Assembly: GCA_031216445.1 (NCBI GenBank)
Contig: CM062201.1
Coordinates: 1 to 64,000, forward strand
Source: Lateolabrax maculatus
Taxonomy: Eukaryota > Chordata > Actinopteri > Acropomatiformes > Lateolabracidae
DNA length: 64,000 nt
Direction of reading: 5' to 3'
Part shown: in pieces, positions 45,366-57,115 of the stretch
Layout of the letters: each line of letters begins with the position of its first letter
Position numbering within the stretch: the first letter of the stretch is position 1
Made by a program: the position numbers and the translations under genes
The notes under the pieces: generated by a model
Database searches by the model: none
The model's input: the letters and a program-made list of their open reading frames with translations, nothing else
Told to the model about the DNA's origin: nothing

Positions 45366-45369
45366 TACT

Positions 45370-46746
45370 CACTGTAAAATCTAATTAGTTGACCTTACTT
45401 AAAAAAAGTATGCAAACTCGTTGCAAATTAAGCAAAGTAATCTTAAAAATAGTGAGTTAGAAAAGCTTGTTTATTTTAAGTGTGCAGTACCAAATCAAGT
45501 AGTACAACTAAAAAAAAAAAAAAAAAAGTTCATGTAACTTAATAGCCATGCTTAGTGTTAACTTAATTTTTTCATTTTGTGTGGACTGCTTGATACAAAT
45601 TTAACCCCACTTAGAATTATGATACCTACTACTTACTACTCACTCATTTTTTTTCAGTTCATTTCAGTTCAGTTAAATTAAACAAACCAATTTCCTTGAA
45701 TGGGTCCTTGTCCTTCTCCCATTTCTTATCTATTTTAGCTGTTATTACCTAATAAAGGGAAAAACACCACAAACACATACTTTAAAAGAACACTCACTGG
45801 GTTTGTTCAGCTGCATTACAACATTTATTAAAAAAATAATTGCATCACTGACAGATCTAGACTGAACAATAAATGTTCGATATTGTTACTTTTGATTCCA
45901 ATTCTCCAATATAAAATGTGTGTTTTATCACTCATGTAATAACCTTACAATAAACAATAAAATGACTGTTCTCTATCCTCTTGTCATATTTAATGTATTT
46001 TAAAGCTAGTTGCAAAATTGCTCATAGTGTGATCTATGTCTGTTAGGCTATTGTAATAACAATATGCATTAAATCTATTATTCAGCCTCAAGTGTTCTGT
46101 TCCCAAGTATCACTTTCTTGTACATTCAAGTACAAAACAGCAGCTAAACAACAAACTTGTGGTTTGATTTGACTGTAGAACATGACATGGACATGGCAAA
46201 AATAAAACCACATTTTTGTGAGCTAATTCTATGCATGTAACAGTCTCACAATATTAAACAGGTAAACACCTGATAATTACAGGACTTCAGTGCATGCAAA
46301 ATCATTGCATTTCTGATCAAAACTGAAAGTACAACAAATGCTTTTGTGTCCCAAAGCGAGCATCAGTCCAAGGTTTAAACCAACACAGAAAAACATCACT
46401 CCTTGGGTTTTGTATTTGTACTACATTATAACTACTATAATTAAAAGTTTTCCCAAAACACAAATGTAAACAGGTCAACCTTGCTAGGTTCCTTTCTGAC
46501 AACATTATCTAACAACTCTTTGCAACACAAGGTGGCGCTATTTCCACCATTAGCATACTAGCATAACATGGTACACTTTAATAGAATTTTTTTTTTTTTG
46601 AGATCATAAACAAGCCAGCTCAGTTGCATGAAAGCATAAAACTTTCTCTGATAACAGGAGAACATTAACTGCTGCATAATTTACAAAGTACTATCTGACA
46701 GCTGATGGCTCTTTACTGGTCTAACCCAGTAGACTGTTCTTCAAAG
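45370..46746. other. Left arm of the CACTG element in U1, non-coding
   Basis: TIR, poly-A run (45510-45527) and AT-rich sequence matching 34204-35460. The 62-codon minus frame at 46317-46505 recurs in every copy, two codons shorter in copy 0, but has no recognisable domain. Confidence 0.65.
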
Positions 46747-49030
46747 TTAACAGTTTTGGTGGGAGGTTTTCTTTCCCAGTCCAAGCATCACAGTCTGAAT
46801 GAAGTTGAGTGTATTTGCCATGCATTTTGGGTAATCCAAATGCAAAGCATATGTAAGCCCAAATAACAGACAAACTGCCTGAGGCAAGTTTTTTTATATG
46901 ATCCATGATCATACCTCCCTCCAGAATGATGGCAGTGGAGATGGGCTGGAGGTCTACTGAACTTGGACCCTCATGAGGATTATCTTCACTGACAACTGTC
47001 AGCACACCGACAGTGCATTCTAGGGCCTCGTCTCTCGCTGTACCCTACAAAGACACACACACACATTCTTCAGCATGGCAATTAATGCTCTTCTAAACAT
47101 TCATTTTTAATGTTGAAAGCATTTGCTAGGGAATATGGTTTTAAATATGTGTTCATACTGGATTGTTACAATATAACCAACAAAATAAATGTGGTATGAT
47201 TAAACTAAAGCTATGGTCCACAAGGTCCATATATTCTTAAACAGTGACACTGACTTTTCAGCCTGGACTCCTGCTCCTTAGATTTACAATTAATTAATGT
47301 GTACAACGTTTATGTGGCAAATTTCATTTTTATTTACTGGCTGTTTAAATACCTCTCAGATTAGCTGTGGAGGAATTGCCATACAAAATACATCAATCAC
47401 TGTACAAAATGTATATTGTATATTGTGCAGATAAAATTACATCTTCTATGTCAGCACAGATATAGTTCTATTTTAATGCAGACCAAACTTTTTCTTATGT
47501 GCAAGTACTTACAGAGCATGTCTTGAAGAATTCACTGGAGTCGTCACCAAGTAAAATAGGAATGCCTTTGAGGACAACAGAGCGAAGTACTGTCACGTCT
47601 GGTGTCTAATGATACACAGAGAGAGAAAAGACCAGTTAACAGAGTAATTTGCAAGGCACAAGCACAAGTCAGACAGGAAATAGAATAGGTTGGGCTGGAT
47701 CATCTCATTTAGAACTTGATTGATGAACTATCACACAGATCAAAAGCAAAATTAACCTACTTACCATCCAGCTCATGTGCTGCATCAGCTCACTGAGCTT
47801 CTGGCCAACAGTTCCCCTTCTTGTTTTGAAAAGTTCAATGAAACGTGGGGTATACTGGTCCAGAGCCTCAAAGAAGTCTCCCTCAAGATTCTTACTTGCG
47901 ATTCTGTTGAACTCAGCAAACACCTGAAAAGTAGAGAGAGGGGTGGGTAGGGATGGAGAGATGGCAGAAGTGTTAACATTCCAACAAGTGTGTTTGGATT
48001 TCTAGCCACACACCTTGAATTTCTTTTTGATAGGCATTATTTTATTGGTTGAGAACAAAAATAGTTTACCTGTCTGTGAAGAGTGCTGGCCATCGTTCAA
48101 CAATGTTCTGTACAGCAGGTTCCTTTTCTACAATTTCTTGTCTGCGTAGTGGGAATGATTGGTCCATCATTTGTGAGATGAGAGTGCCATTGGGTTGTTT
48201 CTTCTTCATTTCTTCCACGAGAACCTTTCTGGCATTTTCAAGGCTTGTTTCATCATGTCCTTCAGGTAAGTTAGGTAGGTAGTTTGCTTCACCTCTTTTT
48301 GGCCGTTTGATATTCTTGCTTGAGGATTCTCCTTCTGGGTTGCCTTTACTTCTTTTGCCTCCATTGATTGCTACATCCTCACATCCAGCTTTTTGGAGCT
48401 TTGTGCGATAATTTAAGGCTGTTTTTCCAGCCATACCATCTGTGTGGTCCAGGCTCAGTGAGGCAGGGGTGTTTGCTAATTAGTGCTTTTGCAACACTGC
48501 TGAAGTCATCATCTTTAGGGTAAGCCTTGAAACTGTACATCGTCTCAGCAAGCTTTTCTAGTATGTCATGCTTCATATCTCGTGGTAGAGTCATACGTGT
48601 TCCATCCTTCATAAAGGCAAGATCTGCCTGTCTGAGTCTATAGTCAACATCAACTGAGAAATTGGGTATGTCAAAGAAATCTGGCCACTGTTGTCTTAGC
48701 GATGGTGATGCTCTTCCTGTCGACAGGATCTCAGTGTCTGCTGTGCTGCACTCAGTTTCTGATGTTGTGGTGGGTGATGACAATGCGGTTAAATGGAGAG
48801 TCACAAGAGGGATGATTTTGAGCGTAGCTCTTTCAGGTAAATCAGTTATTTCAGTCAAATTGCAGAGGGCATTATGGAAGTCTTGATCTTCATACTGCAG
48901 TTTAAAGTCATACTGCAGTGACAGTTTATCTACCAGTTGCACTTTTAATTCTTCAATAGACTGTGGTCTCTCATTTAAAGTCAACTTCCTGATATCATCT
49001 TCAGCGATGATGAGTAGAGCAAGCTGAATG
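46747..49030 (-). pseudogene. SAMD3-like region of the carried gene (U1)
   Basis: Most readable copy of the SAMD3-like exons. Long first part 48070-49030 (LNERPQSIEELKVQ, LRQQWPDFFDIPNFSVDVDY, KHPCLTEPG, RRQEIVEKEP) ends at a CAG/GTAAAC donor. Exon 47765-47923 starts VFAEFNRIA after CTTTTCAG and ends at ATG/GTAAGT. Exon 47513-47605 (31 codons, TPDVTVLRS...FFKTCS) ends at GTAAGTAC. The last exon starts at 47044 (GTARDEALECTVGVLTVV) and would stop at 46747-46749 after SHQNC. Frame breaks between SLKL and NYRTKL and at the A7 run near 46890 keep it from being translated whole. Intact introns show genomic, not retroposed, origin. Confidence 0.78.
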
Positions 49031-50246
49031 GAATGAAGAGAGGAGCGATATTTAGGGTGTAGATTTCCAAGTACCCAGTAGATGGCAGCTTGTGTTTCTT
49101 TCTGGAGGTTCCCAAGGGCTTAGCCACCTCAAAATCATCTATGTACAAGAAAAGAGCAATCCTGAATTCTTCCTCTGTCAAGAGAGAATTGTCTTTAAAC
49201 CGGTAACCATCCCTGTGAGATCTGTATCCTTGTGACAAATTTGTCTCAGATGACATGGCCTTATCTAAAATTTCTCCATTGTTTAGTAATGTCTGCAGCA
49301 TTTTTAGTATGGGGATATACACAACTGTCTGCCTGTCATTTTTTAGGACAAACTCAATAGGCGTCACCACTGAGAATTCTTTTCAAATGTATGATGTTCG
49401 CTTGCTAGTGGTTGACAATGACCCCCTAGTAGAAGTGAATTTCAGGAATACATTATTCTCAGTAAATACTTTAGCTATCTCACTCACTTAAGAGTCCTCA
49501 ACATCTCCACAATGTTGATTTAGTATTTTTCCAACCGAGGTATGTAACAATGGCTGTGAAAGCACATAAATTTGGTTGATCTGCTCTATAACTTCTTGCA
49601 GGGCATTTTCAGAGATGTTAAGAATCGATGACATTTTCAGAAAAACAGCAGCTACATTATGTTCCAACTGACTCTCCAAGTCTCCCACATCTTCATTGAG
49701 CTCAGTAACCTCAAACTCAACCTGATCAGTTTCAGGGGCGCTATCCTCAGGTTGAATATTTATATTAGGTGGAGGTACCTCAAGTACATTATGTGACACA
49801 ATTTCAGGTTTGAATGCCATCTTATTGTGGTCTTGATGTTCTTTGCTTTTATGTGTATTAAAGGTTGAATAAACATTGCTCTGAAAGCTACAGCCTTGAT
49901 ATGGACAGGAAACCTTTTGCTTCAGCTTCAAATGTCTTCGTAAATGGGTAAAAAAGTCAGCTCCAGTGCAAGGCTCCACAAAGTCACACAGCTGACAATG
50001 GAAAGCAGTTTCACCCACGTTCCCCAGGTCCTTTTGAGTGTGCCATGTTGATAAGTGGACTTTGAGTGCATTGAAAGATTTAAATGTGCACAGGCACTCC
50101 TTATAAAGGCACGGTAGTGGTGATATTCGAGTGTGGCACCCGTGTTTTAAGCGGTAATGCTTAAGTAAGAAGCACCTCTTTTCAGCACAAAATGTGCAGT
50201 ACTTACACAACCACTGCATAGGAAGTTTTTTGTCTTCTTGAAAAAT
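49031..50246 (-). pseudogene. C2H2 zinc-finger region of the carried gene (U1)
   Basis: Four C2H2 fingers as at 38151-38882, from Met at 50219 (MQWLCKYC) to the TAA at 49488-49490, then the downstream segment VVTPIEFVLK...KKHK (49370 to about 49100) and the frame slip. Differs from copy 0 by Ser to Leu in MQWLC (a CpG change) and Ala to Thr in the fourth finger (STFNTHKSKEH). Confidence 0.8.
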
Positions 50247-50320
50247 CTGAAAAGAAAAGATCATTTTAGCATCAAGCCCGGCAAAATAGAAACAAAAAAC
50301 AAAAACACTAACATGCAGTA

Positions 50321-50641
50321 TCAGACTTGAAATACCAGAGCAACAGAAAAAAACCTTCCTTGCAAAATTGTCTCAGCTACAAACGCAGGTCGGAAAAATG
50401 GTGACCACCAGACTGCTTGAAGGCGTCTCAACACCTCCCCACTTGTGCAATGGTCCTGACCATGCGCACTACGTGTAGCAACCTGTACCAAAGATGTTGG
50501 GAGGACAATATGTCCATGTGCACTTCGCCATAGCCCATGTGATGGACCTTCTTCAGTGATTATACTTGCCCCCCTTTTTGCCCATACACAATGTGCATAT
50601 GGACTTGCCTGATGTTGTGCTGCTATTACATAGCAGCACAT
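50321..50641 (-). pseudogene. pol: ERV2 integrase fragment fused to element sequence (U1/U2 joint)
   Basis: 106-codon frame. The first ~91 residues are ERV2 (SAHGQDHC, LQAVWWSPFF, FVAETI); the remainder (LQGRFFSVALVFQV) is CACTG-element sequence read through the joint at 50367/50368. No catalytic residues remain. Confidence 0.8.
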
Positions 50642-50649
50642 ATATATAG

Positions 50650-50680
<31 letters not shown>

Positions 50681-50690
50681 CATATATATA
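50642..50690. repeat. (AT)n microsatellite in unit U2
   Basis: Longest of the array's AT runs, at the same place between integrase and RNase H remnants. Confidence 0.9.
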
Positions 50691-50846
50691 TAAGTTTGTC
50701 AGTGGTTCACAATCTCCAGCTACTAGCAGTGGTCCTATACAGGTGGGTGTAGCTATGCGTTTTGCGGCTTCATCTGCTAAGTTGTTGCCTTTAGCTATCA
50801 GGGAATTCGTTTTTTGATGAGCTACGCATTTAATGATGGCTAACAC
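50691..50846 (-). pseudogene. pol: ERV2 RNase H tail (U2)
   Basis: Reads IIKCVAHQKTNS and GNNLADEAAKRIATPT without the ten-base loss seen in U1, then CIGPLLVAGDCEPLTNL up to the AT run. Confidence 0.75.
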
Positions 50847-50962
50847 TTTTGGATGGTGTATGGCTTCTAGTAAAGCTGAGATGGCAGAAATGACGACATG
50901 TGTCTCACCGTTTGTGGTTTGGGAGCTTTCGATACTGCCTCAATTTGTGAGGGCACTATAGC

Positions 50963-51239
50963 TCATTTAGTGCCACAGAGTTGTCTACCTAAGTATTCAA
51001 CCTGTGTCTGGCAAAACTGTAATTTATTTTTACTCACCTTGTGAGCCCCCTTTTCTAAAGCCATCAGGGCTGAGACTGAGTCTTGTGCACATTGAGCTTT
51101 GGAGGTGCTACATATCAAGAGATCATCTACATATTGTAGTACTGTACTGGACACGTCTAGGTGTTGCAGGTCATTAGCCAATACTCGACTGAATATTGAG
51201 GGACTTTCAACATAGCTCTGCGGGAGACGTGTGTACGTA
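50963..51239 (-). pseudogene. pol: ERV2 RT palm/thumb fragment (U2)
   Basis: YVDD-containing fragment with the same shared stop; adjoins TACT and the left TIR at 51244. Confidence 0.88.
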
Positions 51240-51243
51240 TACT

Positions 51244-52622
51244 CACTGTAAAATCTAATTAGTTGACCTTACTTAAAAAAAGTATGCAAACTCGTTGCAA
51301 ATTAAGCAAAGTAATCTTAAGAATAGTGAGTTAGAAAAGCTTGTTTATTTTAAGTGTGCAGTACCAAATCAAGTAGTACAACCAAAAAAAAAAAAAAAAA
51401 AAGTTCATGTAACTTAATAGCCATGCTTAGTGTTAACTTAATTTTTTCATTTTGTGTGGACTGCTTGATACAAATTTAACCCCACTTAGAATTATGATAC
51501 CTACTACTTACTACTCACTCATTTTTTTTCAGTTCATTTCAGTTCAGTTAAATTAAACAAACCAATTTCCTTGAATGGGTCCTTGTCCTTCTCCCATTTC
51601 TTATCTATTTTAGCTGTTATTACCTAATAAAGGGAAAAACACCACAAACATATACTTTAAAAGAACACTCACTGGGTTTGTTCAGCTGCATTACAACATT
51701 TATTAAAAAAATAATTGCATCACTGACAGATCTAGACTGAACAATAAATGTTCGATATTGTTACTTTTGATTCCAATTCTCCAATATAAAATGTGTGTTT
51801 TATCACTCATGTAATAACCTTACAATAAACAATAAAATTACTGTTCTCTATCCTCTTGTCATATTTAATGTATTTTAAAGCTAGTTGTAAAATTGCTCAT
51901 AGTGTGATCTATGTCTGTTAGGCTATTGTAATAACAATATGCATTAAATCTATTATTCAGCCTCAAGTGTTCTGTTCCCAAGTATCACTTTCTTGTACAT
52001 TCAAGTACAAAACAGCAGCTAAACAACAAACTTGTGGTTTGATTTGACTGTAGAACATGACATGGACATGGCAAAAATAAAACCACATTTTTGTGAGCTA
52101 ATTCTATGCATGTAACAGTCTCACAATATTAAACAGGTAAACACCTGATAATTACAGGACTTCAGTGCATGCAAAATCATTGCATTTCTGATCAAAACTG
52201 AAAGTACAACAAATGCTTTTGTGTCCCAAAGCGAGCATCAGTCCAAGGTTTAAACCAACACAGAAAAACATCACTCCTTGGGTTTTGTATTTGTACTACA
52301 TTATAACTACTATAATTAAAAGTTTTCCCAAAACACAAATGTAAACAGGTCAACCTTGCTAGGTTCCTTTCTGACAACATTATCTAACAACTCTTTGCAA
52401 CACAAGGTGGCGCTATTTCCACCATTAGCATACTAGCATAACATGGTACACTTTAATAGAATTTTTTTTTTTTTTGAGATCATAAACAAGCCAGCTCAGT
52501 TGCATGAAAGCATAAAACTTTCTCTGATAACAGGAGAACATTAACTGCTGCATAATTTACAAAGTGCTATCTGACAGCTGATGGCTCTTTACTGGTCTAA
52601 CCCAGTAGACTGTTCTTCAAAG
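51244..52622. other. Left arm of the CACTG element in U2, non-coding
   Basis: Same AT-rich arm as 45370-46746; poly-A run at 51384-51402 preceded by ACC where other copies have ACT. Confidence 0.65.
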
Positions 52623-54906
52623 TTAACAGTTTTGGTGGGAGGTTTTCTTTCCCAGTCCAAGCATCACAGTCTGAATGAAGTTGAGTGTATTTGCCATGCA
52701 TTTTGGGTAATCCAAATGCAAAGCATATGTAAGCCCAAATAACAGACAAACTGCCTGAGGCAAGTTTTTTTATATGATCCATGATGATACCTCCCTCCAG
52801 AATGATGGCAGTGGAGATGGGCTGGAGGTCTACTGAACTTGGACCCTCATGAGGATTATCTTCACTGACAACTGTCAGCACACCGACAGTGCATTCTAGG
52901 GCCTCGTCTCTCGCTGTACCCTACAAAGACACACACACACATTCTTCAGCATGGCAATTTATGCTCTTCTAAACATTCATTTTTAATGTTGAAAGCATTT
53001 GCTAGGGAATATGGTTTTAAATATGTGTTCACACTGGATTGTTACAATATAACCAACAAAATAAATGTGGTATGATTAAACTAAAGCTATGGTCCACAAG
53101 GTCCATATATTCTTAAACAGTGACACTGACTTTTCAGCCTGGACTCCTGCTCCTTAGATTTACAATTAATTAATGTGTACAACGTTTATGTGGCAAATTT
53201 CATTTTTATTTACTGGCTGTTTAAATACCTCTCAGATTAGCTGTGGAGGAATTGCCATACAAAATACATCAATCACTGTACAAAATGTATATTGTATATT
53301 GTGCAGATAAAATTACATCTTCTATGTCAGCACAGATATAGTTCTATTTTAATGCAGACCAAACTTTTTCTTATGTGCAAGTACTTACAGAGCATGTCTT
53401 GAAGAATTCACTGGAGTCGTCACCAAGTAAAATAGGAATGCCTTTGAGGACAACAGAGCGAAGTACTGTCACGTCTGGTGTCTAATGATACACAGAGAGA
53501 GAAAAGACCAGTTAACAGAGTAATTTGCAAGGCACAAGCACAAGTCAGACAGGAAATAGAATAGGTTGGGCTGGATCATCTCATTTAGAACTTGATTGAT
53601 GAACTATCACACAGATCAAAAGCAAAATTAACCTACTTACCATCCAGCTCATGTGCTGCATCAGCTCACTGAGCTTCTGGCCAACAGTTCCCCTTCTTGT
53701 TTTGAAAAGTTCAATGAAACGTGGGGTATACTGGTCCAGAGCCTCAAAGAAGTCTCCCTCAAGATTCTTACTTGCGATTCTGTTGAACTCAGCAAACACC
53801 TGAAAAGTAGAGAGAGGGGTGGGTAGGGATGGAGAGATGGCAGAAGTGTTAACATTCCAACAAGTGTGTTTGGATTTCTAGCCACACACCTTGAATTTCT
53901 TTTTGATAGGCATTATTTTATTGGTTGAGAACAAAAATAGTTTACCTGTCTGTGAAGAGTGCTGGCCATCGTTCAACAATGTTCTGTACAGCAGGTTCCT
54001 TTTCTACAATTTCTTGTCTGCGTAGTGGGAATGATTGGTCCATCATTTGTGAGATGAGAGTGCCATTGGGTTGTTTCTTCTTCATTTCTTCCACGAGAAC
54101 CTTTCTGGCATTTTCAAGGCTTGTTTCATCATGTCCTTCAGGTAAGTTAGGTAGGTAGTTTGCTTCACCTCTTTTTGGCCGTTTGATATTCTTGCTTGAG
54201 GATTCTCCTTCTGGGTTGCCTTTACTTCTTTTGCCTCCATTGATTGCTACATCCTCACATCCAGCTTTTTGAAGCTTTGTGCGATAATTTAAGGCTGTTT
54301 TTCCAGCCATACCATCTGTGTGGTCCAGGCTCAGTGAGGCAGGGGTGTTTGCTAATTAGTGCTTTTGCAACACTGCTGAAGTCATCATCTTTAGGGTAAG
54401 CCTTGAAACTGTACATCGTCTCAGCAAGCTTTTCTAGTATGTCATGCTTCATATCTCGTGGTAGAGTCATACGTGTTCCATCCTTCATAAAGGCAAGATC
54501 TGCCTGTCTGAGTCTATAGTCAACATCAACTGAGAAATTGGGTATGTCAAAGAAATCTGGCCACTGTTGTCTTAGCGATGGTGATGCTCTTCCTGTCGAC
54601 AGGATCTCAGTGTCTGCTGTGCTGCACTCAGTGTCTGATGTTGTGGTGGGTGATGACAATGCGGTTAAATGGAGAGTCACAAGAGGGATGATTTTGAGCG
54701 TAGCTCTTTCAGGTAAATCAGTTATTTCAGTCAAATTGCAGAGGGCATTATGGAAGTCTTGATCTTCATACTGCAGTTTAAAGTCATACTGCAGTGACAG
54801 TTTATCTACCAGTTGCACTTTTAATTCTTCAATAGACTGTGGTCTCTCATTTAAAGTCAACTTCCTGATATCATCTTCAGCGATGATGAGTAGAGCAAGC
54901 TGAATG
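52623..54906 (-). pseudogene. SAMD3-like region of the carried gene (U2)
   Basis: Same exon order, splice sites and frame breaks as in U1 (stop at 52623-52625). Has Asp in TTTSDTECS as in copy 0 and U3, where U1 has Glu, and keeps the GRASPSLRQQWPDFF stretch lost in copy 0. Confidence 0.76.
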
Positions 54907-56122
54907 GAATGAAGAGAGGAGGGATATTTAGGGTGTAGATTTCCAAGTACCCAGTAGATGGCAGCTTGTGTTTCTTTCTGGAGGTTCCCAAGGGCTTAGC
55001 CACCTCAAAATCATCTATGTACAAGAAAAGAGCAATCCTGAATTCTTCCTCTGTCAAGAGAGAATTGTCTTTAAACCGGTAACCATCCCTGTGAGATCTG
55101 TATCCTTGTGACAAATTTGTCTCAGATGACATGGCCTTATCTAAAATTTCTCCATTGTTTAGTAATGTCTGCAGCATTTTTAGTATGGGGATATACACAA
55201 CTGTCTGCCTGTCATTTTTTAGGACAAACTCAATAGGCGTCACCACTGAGAATTCTTTTCAAATGTATGATGTTCGCTTGCTAGTGGTTGACAATGACCC
55301 CCTAGTAGAAGTGAATTTCAGGAATACATTATTCTCAGTAAATACTTTAGCTATCTCACTCACTTAAGAGTCCTCAACATCTCCACAATGTTGATTTAGT
55401 ATTTTTCCAACCGAGGTATGTAACAATGGCTGTGAAAGCACATAAATTTGGTTGATCTGCTCTATAACTTCTTGCAGGGCATTTTCAGAGATGTTAAGAA
55501 TCGATGACATTTTCAGAAAAACAGCAGCTACATTATGTTCCAACTGACTCTCCAAGTCTCCCACATCTTCATTGAGCTCAGTAACCTCAAACTCAACCTG
55601 ATCAGTTTCAGGGGCGCTATCCTCAGGTTGAATATTTATATTAGGTGGAGGTACCTCAAGTACATTATGTGACACAATTTCAGGTTTGAATGCCATCTTA
55701 TTGTGGTCTTGATGTTCTTTGCTTTTATGTGTATTAAAGGTTGAATAAACATTGCTCTGAAAGCTACAGCCTTGATATGGACAGGAAACCTTTTGCTTCA
55801 GCTTCAAATGTCTTCGTAAATGGGTAAAAAAGTCAGCTCCAGTGCAAGGCTCCACAAAGTCACACAGCTGACAATGGAAAGCAGTTTCACCCACGTTCCC
55901 CAGGTCCTTTTGAGTGTGCCATGTTGATAAGTGGACTTTGAGTGCATTGAAAGATTTAAATGTGCACAGGCACTCCTTATAAAGGCACGGTAGTGGTGAT
56001 ATTCGAGTGTGGCACCCGTGTTTTAAGCGGTAATGCTTAAGTAAGAAGCACCTCTTTTCAGCACAAAATGTGCAGTACTTACACAACCACTGCATAGGAA
56101 GTTTTTTGTCTTCTTGAAAAAT
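54907..56122 (-). pseudogene. C2H2 zinc-finger region of the carried gene (U2)
   Basis: Four fingers from MQWLCKYC to TAA at 55364-55366, with Thr in the fourth finger as in U1. Carries a private change near 54921 (GGAGGGATATT in plus orientation), giving NIPPLF in the shifted frame. Confidence 0.78.
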
Positions 56123-56196
56123 CTGAAAAGAAAAGATCATTTTAGCATCAAGCCCGGCAAAATAGAAACAAAAAACAAAAACACTAACATGCAGTA

Positions 56197-56517
56197 TCAG
56201 ACTTGAAATACCAGAGCAACAGAAAAAAACCTTCCTTGCAAAATTGTCTCAGCTACAAACGCAGGTCGGAAAAATGGTGACCACCAGACTGCTTGAAGGC
56301 GTCTCAACACCTCCCCACTTGTGCAATGGTCCTGACCATGCGCACTACGTGTAGCAACCTGTACCAAAGATGTTGGGAGGACAATATGTCCATGTGCACT
56401 TCGCCATAGCCCATGTGATGGACCTTCTTCAGTGATTATACTTGCCCCCCTTTTTGCCCATACACAATGTGCATATGGACTTGCCTGATGTTGTGCTGCT
56501 ATTACATAGCAGCACAT
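56197..56517 (-). pseudogene. pol: ERV2 integrase fragment fused to element sequence (U2/U3 joint)
   Basis: Same 106-codon chimera as at 50321, joint at 56243/56244. The identical joint in every unit shows the fusion formed once, before amplification. Confidence 0.8.
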
Positions 56518-56718
56518 ATATATAGCTCATATATATATATATATATATATATCATATATATATAAGTTTGTCAGTGGTTCACAATCTCCAGCTACTAGCA
56601 GTGGTCCTATACAGGTGGGTGTAGCTATGCGTTTTGCGGCTTCATCTGCTAAGTTGTTGCCTTTAGCTATCAGGGAATTCGTTTTTTGATGAGCTACGCA
56701 TTTAATGATGGCTAACAC
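56518..56718 (-). pseudogene. pol: (AT)n run and ERV2 RNase H tail (U3)
   Basis: AT microsatellite at about 56525-56565, then the RNase H tail (CVAHQKTNS, NLADEAAK) ending at the run. Confidence 0.72.
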
Positions 56719-56834
56719 TTTTGGATGGTGTATGGCTTCTAGTAAAGCTGAGATGGCAGAAATGACGACATGTGTCTCACCGTTTGTGGTTTGGGAGCTT
56801 TCGATACTGCCTCAATTTGTGAGGGCACTATAGC

Positions 56835-57111
56835 TCATTTAGTGCCACAGAGTTGTCTACCTAAGTATTCAACCTGTGTCTGGCAAAACTGTAATTTATT
56901 TTTACTCACCTTGTGAGCCCCCTTTTCTAAAGCCATCAGGGCTGAGACTGAGTCTTGTGCACATTGAGCTTTGGAGGTGCTACATATCAAGAGATCATCT
57001 ACATATTGTAGTACTGTACTGGACACGTCTAGGTGTTGCAGGTCATTAGCCAATACTCGACTGAATATTGAGGGACTTTCAACATAGCTCTGCGGGAGAC
57101 GTGTGTACGTA
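56835..57111 (-). pseudogene. pol: ERV2 RT palm/thumb fragment (U3)
   Basis: YVDD fragment with the shared stop; adjoins TACT and the left TIR at 57116. Confidence 0.88.
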
Positions 57112-57115
57112 TACT

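Noticed and set aside
48662..48886. 74-codon plus frame repeated in every array unit
   Set aside because: Antisense to the SAMD3-like region; it recurs only because the unit recurs.
49255..49491. 78-codon plus frame repeated in every copy
   Set aside because: Antisense to the zinc-finger gene's middle segment; conserved by duplication, not evidently by selection.
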